This document shows positions 1 to 5,291 of a stretch of DNA of 5,993 bases, piece by piece. The stretch is from the NCBI GenBank assembly GCA_017402895.1, contig JAFPLG010000178.1:1-5993 (forward strand). The letters run 5' to 3'. The position numbers and the translations under genes are program-made. Each line of letters opens with the position of its first letter. Position 1 is the stretch's first letter. The notes beneath the pieces were generated by a model. That model made no database searches. It was not told the origin of the DNA and saw only the letters and a program-made list of their open reading frames with translations. This DNA comes from Paludibacteraceae bacterium (GTDB lineage: Bacteria; Bacteroidota; Bacteroidia; Bacteroidales; Paludibacteraceae).

Positions 1-3000
1 GCAGGTTGGTCAGTTTGATCTTCTCAATCAGTTTCTTCGGGAACTTGTAACCCAGGTTGATGTTGTTCAAGCTCAGGTACGAGTTGCTGGTCAGGAAACG
101 ATCCGAAGCCATAACAGCATTCTCATCAGCACCGTTGCTCAGACGAGGAATGTCGGTGTTGGTGTTGTTCTCTGTCCAGGCTTTCATGATGTCTTTGTGC
201 CAGTTCATACTACCGATCTTGTCGCTATGCATCAACAGAGCGTACATGTTATCGTATCCATAACCACCGATACGGTACGAGCAGCTAATGCTCAGCGTTA
301 CACCGTAAGCCTCGAAGTCGATACCGAAACCACCGTCGAGGTCAGGCATTGCGCTCTTACCAACGTAGTTGCTACCTGCATAAGAAGCTTTCTGGCCACT
401 TACAGAGTACTCGCGGATGTCTGCATCCGGGTGTTGGAGTTTGTACTCATAAACCGATGCGATGTAGTTGTCGGCCTTATCTCCATCTGCGATCAAGTCT
501 GCAGACTTCGTACCGAACTCACCCTTGTTAGCATCGTAGTATGCGGTATAGTGAGCCACACCCTCGTTGTCGATACCTTCGTAGTGAACCATGTACCAGT
601 CGTAGGTCGAGTGACCAACCGACATACCGCCGGACATAACCATACGATGCTCATTGCCGCTGGCATCGGTGTAGTCAACCGGCATCTTAAGCATCTTGTT
701 GCGATAGTAACCACCATTCAAACGGAAGTCCAACTTCACGTTACGCAGGTCAACCAAGTGAGCCTTCAAGTCAAACTCAACACCCTGGTTCATCATGGCT
801 GCGTCGTTTACGTAGTATCCGCCGTAACCCAGCGAAGGAGCTACGTAGCGCGGGAACAACATATTGTCGGTCTTCTTGTAGAAGTAGTCGAACTCAACGT
901 CCAAGTACTTGCCAATCGAGAACTCCAGACCAAGGTCAATCGTACTGGTGTGCTCCCAAGTCAGCTCTGGATTACCCTTGTAGCTCCATACATAACCTTT
1001 TTCATCATTCACGTTCTCTACCGAGTACTGGTCGGTGTACATCATATCGCCGATGTCCTGGTTACCCAGCACACCCCAACTCAGACGCAGCTTACCGTTC
1101 TTGAGCCAGTCGGCAGCAGTCGTTCCTTCGAAGAAATGCTCGTTGGTGAAGCTCCAAGCAGCACCTACAGAACCGAAGTGACCCCAACGATGACCCTTGG
1201 CAAACTTGCTCGAGCCGTCGGCACGGTAGTTACCCGTAATGTGGTAACGGTTGTCGTACTCATAAGTGGCGGTTGCCAGTGCCGACTCCAGGGTGCTCGT
1301 ACGAGCGTAACCCTCTACGCCGTCCATCGACACACCGTTACTCAACTGATTCACGTTGTCTTCAGCGATATTTTTCTTGTAACCATATTGCATGTTGTAC
1401 GTGAAGTACGTGGTCTCGTGACCGGCCATCAAACGGATGGTATGCTCGTTGAAACTCTTGTTGTACTCCAGCAACTGGTTGCTCGTTACAGCCAGGTAGT
1501 TGATTTGCGACTGCTCAACGCGACCCAGACCGGCTGCGTTACCGTAGTACTTGTTGGTCAACGCATTCGTGTTGTTGTTCAAGTACTGTGCACCTACGTT
1601 CACCGTGAACTTCAGACCCTCATAGAGTTTGAACTCCAAGAAGGCATTAGCCACCGTTTGGTGACGAACCGTCTTCTGCTTGTCCCACTCCAGCGCACCG
1701 GCCGGGTTGATACCGAACGAATACGGACGACCGCCTTGTTCGCCAATGCTGTCATTTCCGTTATCTCCGTAGTCATACATCTTACCGCCGGTCTTCGGAT
1801 CTACCTTCGGTTGACCGGTTGCAGGATCATATACATATACCGGATAAATCGGCGGAATCTGGTTAACGAACGCAAAACCGTTGTTCGCGTCGCTACCTTG
1901 ACCCGGGTTGCTGATAGCCGAATACGAGTATTGGATATTCAAACCTCCCTTCAGCCATTTCTTAGCCTGGTAGTTGATGTTGGCACGGGTGTTGAAACGC
2001 TGGAAGTCCGAAGCGGTATAGTAACCTTCGTCCTTCAGGTAACCGAAACTGGTATAGTAGTTCAACTTCTCGTTACCACCGCTAATCTTAGCCGTTGCCT
2101 CCAGTTTCAGACCATTGTGGAACAGGGTGTTGTACCAGCTATCCATGTTTTGGAAATGAGCCAGACGGCTTACATTCGGGTCGAATTTCGGGTTGATCTT
2201 ACCGGATGCATCAGAAGCGTTAATCAACAGGTTACCCGGAGAATCCCAGATATTGTAGATGGCCGGAATACCATTTGCTCCGAAAAGACTGTTATTCGCA
2301 TTTTTAATGGATTGGTTCTCGTTCTGGTTCAGGATGTAGCGTTGCTGGTTGTACAGACTCTGCCAAGCCATTACTGCGTAATCTTCCGGATTGTCGATCA
2401 CGTCGTACATCGGCAGCAGACGCATGTTAGCACCACCCTTGACGTCAATCTCAATCTTGCCGTCATCGCCGTGCGAACTACCTCTCTTGGTAGTAATCAC
2501 GATCACACCGTTGGCACCACGACTACCGTACAACGACGTTGCTGTTGCGTCCTTCAAGATAGTAACGGATGCGATGTCACCCGGGTCGATCGAACTAATC
2601 GAACCAGCGTCCAATGGAATACCGTCTACTACGTAGAGAGGCGTGCTGCTGGCCGAGATACTACCGATACCACGGATACGAATCGATGCTACCGAACCCG
2701 GCTGACCGCTGGAGTTAACCACCTGTACACCAGCTACCTCACCCGACAGGGACTTGGTAATATCCGAAGGATTCTTCTTCTCGATGTCCTCTGCCTTCAC
2801 GGCCTCTACCGAACCGGTAAAGCCACCCTTCGAGACGTTACCATAACCGGTAACAACTACCTCGTCGAGCAACTCCGTGTTCTCCTCGAGGACAATTTTC
2901 AGGTTCTGACCGGCAGCAACTTCTTTCTTCTGCATACCGACATAGGTGACAATCAGCGTCTTAACCGTCGTCGGAACAGTCATGTCAAATTTACCGTCAT

Positions 3001-3157
3001 AGTCAGAAACTGTACCTTGTGTAGTACCCTTAGCCACGATACTGGCACCGATAATAGGCTCGCCCTTCGCGTCTACTACTACACCGCTTACCTGCTTCTG
3101 GGCATACATCGTCAGTGTTGCCACAACAAGCAATAAGAGGGTAAAAATTTTCTTCAT
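1..3157 (-). CDS. SusC/RagA family TonB-linked outer membrane receptor, C-terminus cut by window edge
   Basis: The protein is predicted to be an outer membrane beta-barrel that imports a ligand with TonB energy, usually beneath a SusD-type lipoprotein lid. About 1,052 residues are visible, and the final barrel strands lie off the left edge. The start ATG at 3157 opens a signal peptide (MKKIFTLLLL..., about residues 1-19/20, ending MYAQ). A CarboxypepD_reg-like beta-sandwich follows at about 21-97 (VSGVVVDAKGEPIIGASI, then DGKF), then the family hallmark DEVVVTGYG at 98-106. The plug at about 107-226 has IRIRGIGSI, LYVVDGIPL and LKDATATSLYGSRGANGV. The rest is aromatic, Asn/Tyr-rich barrel sequence, ending near a typical SYLSLNNINLGYKFPKK stretch. 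It has its own promoter in the upstream gap. Codon use is strongly biased: from codon 9 to about codon 987 it uses no TTA, CTA or TCA, which suggests high expression. The substrate cannot be read from the sequence. Family assignment is near certain. Confidence 0.97.
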   Translation of the reverse strand, partial: MKKIFTLLLLVVATLTMYAQKQVSGVVVDAKGEPIIGASIVAKGTTQGTVSDYDGKFDMTVPTTVKTLIVTYVGMQKKEVAAGQNLKIVLEENTELLDEVVVTGYGNVSKGGFTGSVEAVKAEDIEKKNPSDITKSLSGEVAGVQVVNSSGQPGSVASIRIRGIGSISASSTPLYVVDGIPLDAGSISSIDPGDIASVTILKDATATSLYGSRGANGVIVITTKRGSSHGDDGKIEIDVKGGANMRLLPMYDVIDNPEDYAVMAWQSLYNQQRYILNQNENQSIKNANNSLFGANGIPAIYNIWDSPGNLLINASDASGKINPKFDPNVSRLAHFQNMDSWYNTLFHNGLKLEATAKISGGNEKLNYYTSFGYLKDEGYYTASDFQRFNTRANINYQAKKWLKGGLNIQYSYSAISNPGQGSDANNGFAFVNQIPPIYPVYVYDPATGQPKVDPKTGGKMYDYGDNGNDSIGEQGGRPYSFGINPAGALEWDKQKTVRHQTVANAFLEFKLYEGLKFTVNVGAQYLNNNTNALTNKYYGNAAGLGRVEQSQINYLAVTSNQLLEYNKSFNEHTIRLMAGHETTYFTYNMQYGYKKNIAEDNVNQLSNGVSMDGVEGYARTSTLESALATATYEYDNRYHITGNYRADGSSKFAKGHRWGHFGSVGAAWSFTNEHFFEGTTAADWLKNGKLRLSWGVLGNQDIGDMMYTDQYSVENVNDEKGYVWSYKGNPELTWEHTSTIDLGLEFSIGKYLDVEFDYFYKKTDNMLFPRYVAPSLGYGGYYVNDAAMMNQGVEFDLKAHLVDLRNVKLDFRLNGGYYRNKMLKMPVDYTDASGNEHRMVMSGGMSVGHSTYDWYMVHYEGIDNEGVAHYTAYYDANKGEFGTKSADLIADGDKADNYIASVYEYKLQHPDADIREYSVSGQKASYAGSNYVGKSAMPDLDGGFGIDFEAYGVTLSISCSYRIGGYGYDNMYALLMHSDKIGSMNWHKDIMKAWTENNTNTDIPRLSNGADENAVMASDRFLTSNSYLSLNNINLGYKFPKKLIEKIKLTNL

Positions 3158-3206
3158 AACTTTTAATTATTTATATTGATTATTGTATAATAATGCAAAA
3201 TCGCCG

Positions 3207-3237
3207 CAAAATTACAAAAAAATATTGACATAAGCAA
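3207..3237 (-). promoter_or_regulatory. Bacteroidota-type promoter for the SusC-like gene
   Basis: Read on the minus strand, a TTG (3237-3235) is followed by a 20-nt spacer and then TAATTTTG (3214-3207), a full match to the Bacteroidota -7 consensus TAnnTTTG with the usual spacing to the -33 element. Transcription would start near 3200, giving a leader of roughly 40-45 nt. That leader is almost all A/T and has no Shine-Dalgarno sequence before the ATG at 3157, as is common in this phylum. A/T tracts just upstream could act as an UP-like element; that is inference. Confidence 0.8.
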
Positions 3238-3269
3238 GTTTTTTCGCAAAAAAATATGTTTTTTAGCAT

Positions 3270-3304
3270 AAAAAGCACACTTTTTTGTGAATTTTTCGAA
3301 AAAT
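3270..3304 (-). terminator. Weak candidate terminator region downstream of the M16 peptidase gene
   Basis: About 37-70 nt past the peptidase stop, the minus strand reads a perfect 14-bp palindrome (ATTTTTCGAAAAAT, 3304-3291). A small CACA/TGTG stem with a 6-nt loop (3289-3276) follows, and then a five-U run (3274-3270). The position suits an intrinsic terminator, but the stems are short and A/T-rich, so pairing would be weak. It could equally be promoter-upstream A-tract DNA. The call rests mainly on location and the U run. Confidence 0.25.
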
Positions 3305-3340
3305 GTTATGAAAAATGCCGAAAAAACGACAAAATGCTTG

Positions 3341-4585
3341 CTATTCGTAGCGAAGCATAAACAACTTGTCAATGTCGAGAATCTCGCGACTGATGCGGAG
3401 TAGTTGCTCTGTGTCAGTTTGTGATATCTTTTGGAAAGACTCCTGCCATGTTGGGGCCGAACCGAAATAAAGCATCGATTTGGCCATGCTTAGCGCACTG
3501 CCTTCCTGATTCTGGGCCGAGATAGCCATCTGGCCGCGCAACTGACGTAGGGCGCTTCTCAGGTTGCTCTCACTCAGCGGACCCTCTTGCAGTCGTTTTA
3601 GCTCGTGACGCAGGATCTCCATGCACCGTTCGGTGTGCTCCGGTTCGCACGCAAAATACGTAGCCCAATAGCCCGTGTCGCTCAGCGGCGTATAGGTTGA
3701 TTCTACCTGATAAACCAGTCCGTGTGCCTCGCGCATACTCAGATTCAATCGCGAGTTCAGACTGCCTCCTCCGATTATGTTATTTAGCAGATACAGCGCC
3801 AGTTGATCCTTATGCCCCAGCGGATAGGCTCGCTGCCCGACCATCACATGTGTCTGATGGGTGCGTTTGTGGTAAGTCGCTTGGCGACTGCCAACTAAAC
3901 TAGTTTGACTGGTTCTGCTAGTTTGACTAGTTCGACTAGTTTCCATCCCCCCGAATTCCTGTTCTGCCAATCGGAAGATGCTCTCCGGCCGGACGTTGCC
4001 CTGGCAGAAAATCACCATCCTTTCGGGCCTATAGTGCTCCTCTATCCATTCTTTGGCGTACTCCGGTTTAGACGAGATGTGCCGAAGCGTCTTCTTCGTG
4101 CCTAAGATAGGCAGCGCCAGCGAATGTCCACTGAAAATCAGCGACTCGAAGTCATCATAGATGAGTTCACTCGGACTGTCGTTGTAACTCTCTATCTCAT
4201 CATAGATTACGGTTCGCTCCTTGTCGGTCTCCCGCTTCGGAAAAGTAGGGCAGGTGACCAGTTCGCTCAGCAGATGCAGGGTCATCCGAACATGCTCTAC
4301 GGGCGTGGCGGCATAAAAAGTGGTCTCTTCCTTGGTGGTATACGCGTTGATCTCACCACCGATACCTTCTACTTGTCGGATGATCTGACGGGCCGTATGA
4401 CGAGCCGTTCCCTTGAATACGCAATGCTCTATATAATGGGCCATGCCGTTCTGTTCGGCCACTTCGTCTCGAGTGCCGGCACCCACCATCACACCCACAT
4501 ATGCCACCGGCGAGTCGGTCCGGCGGTGCACAATTTTCAGCCCATTTGGTAAAATATGATAAAAAGTTTGCGTATTTTCTTGCAT
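3341..4585 (-). CDS. M16 family zinc metallopeptidase (insulinase/processing-peptidase-like), predicted cytoplasmic
   Basis: This complete 414-residue protein is predicted to be a zinc-dependent endopeptidase of the M16B type, built of two homologous halves. The inverted zinc motif HxxEH is seen as H50-Y-I-E53-H54. The distal ligand is E130 (IYDEI), separated from H54 by 75 residues, which is the standard M16 spacing. The C-terminal half carries GGGSLNSRL (272-280) and REAHGLVY (285-292), matching the usual GGG-S-SRL and REK-GL-Y pattern. The length is normal for a 400-450-residue bacterial M16B protein. There is no signal peptide or membrane segment, so it should be cytoplasmic. The ATG at 4585 directly precedes the conserved LPNGLKIV start of the fold. 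Residues 216-230 are a Thr-Ser-Arg/Gln repeat between the two halves, encoded by a 9-bp tandem repeat. I see only a poor promoter candidate upstream (TACATTTT, 1 mismatch, no good -33). The natural substrate is unknown. Confidence 0.95.
   Translation of the reverse strand: MQENTQTFYHILPNGLKIVHRRTDSPVAYVGVMVGAGTRDEVAEQNGMAHYIEHCVFKGTARHTARQIIRQVEGIGGEINAYTTKEETTFYAATPVEHVRMTLHLLSELVTCPTFPKRETDKERTVIYDEIESYNDSPSELIYDDFESLIFSGHSLALPILGTKKTLRHISSKPEYAKEWIEEHYRPERMVIFCQGNVRPESIFRLAEQEFGGMETSRTSQTSRTSQTSLVGSRQATYHKRTHQTHVMVGQRAYPLGHKDQLALYLLNNIIGGGSLNSRLNLSMREAHGLVYQVESTYTPLSDTGYWATYFACEPEHTERCMEILRHELKRLQEGPLSESNLRSALRQLRGQMAISAQNQEGSALSMAKSMLYFGSAPTWQESFQKISQTDTEQLLRISREILDIDKLFMLRYE
3896..3940 (-). 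repeat. Five-unit 9-bp tandem repeat inside the M16 gene
   Basis: On the minus strand the units are ACTAGTCGA, ACTAGTCAA, ACTAGCAGA, ACCAGTCAA and ACTAGTTTA. They encode TSR TSQ TSR TSQ TSL at residues 216-230. The unit length is a multiple of three, so gain or loss of copies keeps the frame and changes only the linker length. It sits just after the FGGME that ends the N-terminal half of the peptidase, where insertions should be tolerated. Confidence 0.9.
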
Positions 4586-4610
4586 AATTCAAAAAAATGT
4601 ACTACCTTTG
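4580..4610 (+). promoter_or_regulatory. Bacteroidota-type promoter for tRNA-Leu and probably the lipoprotein gene
   Basis: TTG (4580-4582), a 20-nt spacer and TACCTTTG (4603-4610) match the -33/-7 consensus (TTG, TAnnTTTG). The predicted start is near 4617, giving a pre-tRNA leader of about 42 nt. The upstream element lies in codon 2 of the divergently transcribed M16 gene, so the two transcription units overlap at their starts. No second promoter is apparent between the tRNA and the lipoprotein gene, so this one probably serves both. Confidence 0.75.
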
Positions 4611-4642
4611 CACCCCGAATTGTAGGAGCGCTTTTTGATGGG

Positions 4643-4657
4643 GCTCGCTACGCTCGC
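4643..4657 (+). repeat. GC-rich direct repeat in the pre-tRNA leader
   Basis: GCTCGC, TAC, GCTCGC sits two bases upstream of the mature tRNA start in otherwise AT-rich intergenic DNA. It runs into an 8-bp palindrome GCCGCGGC (4656-4663) that covers the leader-tRNA junction. The extra GC-rich segment could be a small dispersed repeat or could affect 5' processing. Only the sequence pattern is seen, and no function is assigned. Confidence 0.5.
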
Positions 4658-4658
4658 C

Positions 4659-4740
4659 GCGGCATTGGCGGAATTGGTAGACGCGCCAGACTTAGGATCT
4701 GGTTCCTCACGGAGTGAAAGTTCGAGTCTTTTATGCCGCA
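4659..4740 (+). tRNA. tRNA-Leu (anticodon UAG)
   Basis: A full class II cloverleaf can be drawn. The acceptor stem is GCGGCAT (4659-4665) with ATGCCGC (4733-4739). The D stem is GCG/CGC (4668-4670, 4682-4684) around a loop with GG. The anticodon stem is CCAGA/TCTGG with loop CTTAGGA, giving anticodon TAG at 4693-4695, which reads CUA and, by wobble, other CUN codons. A long variable arm contains CTC/GAG. The T arm is GAAAG/CTTTT with loop TTCGAGT, closed by one G-U pair. The discriminator A is at 4740, as expected for leucine. The next bases are CAA, so CCA is not encoded and must be added by nucleotidyltransferase. The mature form is 82 nt before CCA addition. Confidence 0.97.
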
Positions 4741-4745
4741 CAACT

Positions 4746-5228
4746 ATGAAACGTATTTTCTTTTTTGTCGCTCTGGCGATAGTATCTGTCGCCCTGAGTT
4801 CTTGCCTTACAGGTGAAGATCAGTCCACTCCGTTGATTCAGGTCTCCAAATATGTCTATCGTGACACCCCTGCCGGTGTGCATGATACGATTCTCTTGAC
4901 CGACACGATGCACGTGGGTGATACGCTGCGCGTTCCTATTATGCTGTATGGCAACTACAACAACCTTACCGAGTTTTCTGTGAAGGTTGATACCGCCGAG
5001 TTGGACATGCGTCTGCTGGTAGATTCATCCTGTCTGGCAATCTTGGATCCTGCTTCCAAACCGGAAAAAGCTTATCTTCGTTTTGCGAACGATGTCTATG
5101 TCTTCCCCGCGGCAATGTATTATGTGCCCAAAAAGACCGGAAGCCTCAAGATCTCGATGACGTTGGCTTCTACCGCCGGTGAGAAGTACTCGCCCCTCAA
5201 CGCATGGTTCATGCAAGAGGTTCGTTAA
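4746..5228 (+). CDS. Small lipoprotein of unknown function
   Basis: This is a 160-residue protein. It starts with a type II signal peptide (MKRIFFFVALAIVSVALSSC) that ends in a good lipobox, L17-S-S-C20, so the mature form should be lipidated on Cys20 and membrane-anchored. After the Cys comes LTGED, whose acidic pair loosely resembles Bacteroidota surface-export signals, though too weakly to call. The mature 141 residues look beta-rich, with repeated DTxxVGDTLRVP-like stretches and a C-terminal VPKKTGSLKISMTL / EKYSPLNAWF region, which suggests an Ig-like or similar sandwich. I recognise no catalytic motif. An in-frame start at 4635 would run through the tRNA gene, so the ATG at 4746, immediately before the signal peptide, is chosen. 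It begins 5 nt after the tRNA-Leu 3' end with no room for its own promoter or ribosome binding site, and is probably cotranscribed with the tRNA. It converges on mazG, 54 bp away. Confidence 0.88.
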   Translation: MKRIFFFVALAIVSVALSSCLTGEDQSTPLIQVSKYVYRDTPAGVHDTILLTDTMHVGDTLRVPIMLYGNYNNLTEFSVKVDTAELDMRLLVDSSCLAILDPASKPEKAYLRFANDVYVFPAAMYYVPKKTGSLKISMTLASTAGEKYSPLNAWFMQEVR

Positions 5229-5268
5229 TCCGCATGGCTTTTACGTCTCGGTTGATATCCGCATGGCT
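5228..5268 (+). repeat. 12-bp direct repeat in the convergent gap
   Basis: ATCCGCATGGCT occurs at 5228-5239 and again, perfectly, at 5257-5268, a period of 29 bp. The first copy starts on the last base of the lipoprotein stop codon. The intervening 17 bp do not resemble each other further. This may be a small local duplication at the 3' end, and no function is apparent. Confidence 0.7.
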
Positions 5269-5276
5269 ATCTTGCT

Positions 5277-5291
5277 CAGGCTCTAAGCCTG
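5277..5291. terminator. Short stem-loop at the convergent gene ends, possible bidirectional terminator
   Basis: CAGGCT (5277-5282) and AGCCTG (5286-5291) form a perfect 6-bp stem around CTA, which is the mazG stop codon on the minus strand. For the plus-strand lipoprotein transcript it is followed by only TTTGG, and for the mazG transcript by AGCAAG. A classic U-tract is therefore missing on both sides. Its place between convergent genes favours an end-of-transcript role, but the stem may also be chance. Confidence 0.35.

Noticed and set aside
197..3136. Plus-strand open frame of 979 codons
   Set aside because: It is exactly in register and antisense to the SusC-like gene, and its translation is low-quality Val/Thr/Arg-rich sequence with no recognisable domain. 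Codon bias of the sense gene explains it.
3163..3372. 69-codon minus-strand open frame in the AT-rich gap
   Set aside because: It overlaps the end of the M16 gene and runs through the SusC promoter. Its Phe/Lys/Asn/Ile-rich composition simply reflects AT-rich non-coding DNA.
3896..3940. Repeated ACTAGT sites as a cloning or vector artefact
   Set aside because: The units are degenerate, in frame and embedded in a continuous M16 protein, which fits a natural tandem repeat.
4124..4552. Plus-strand 142-codon open frame
   Set aside because: It is in-register antisense to the M16 peptidase, whose sense frame has complete catalytic motifs.
4635..4745. N-terminal extension of the lipoprotein to an ATG at 4635
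   Set aside because: This would translate the whole tRNA-Leu and bury the signal peptide about 37 residues inside the protein. The ATG at 4746 gives a proper lipoprotein signal.
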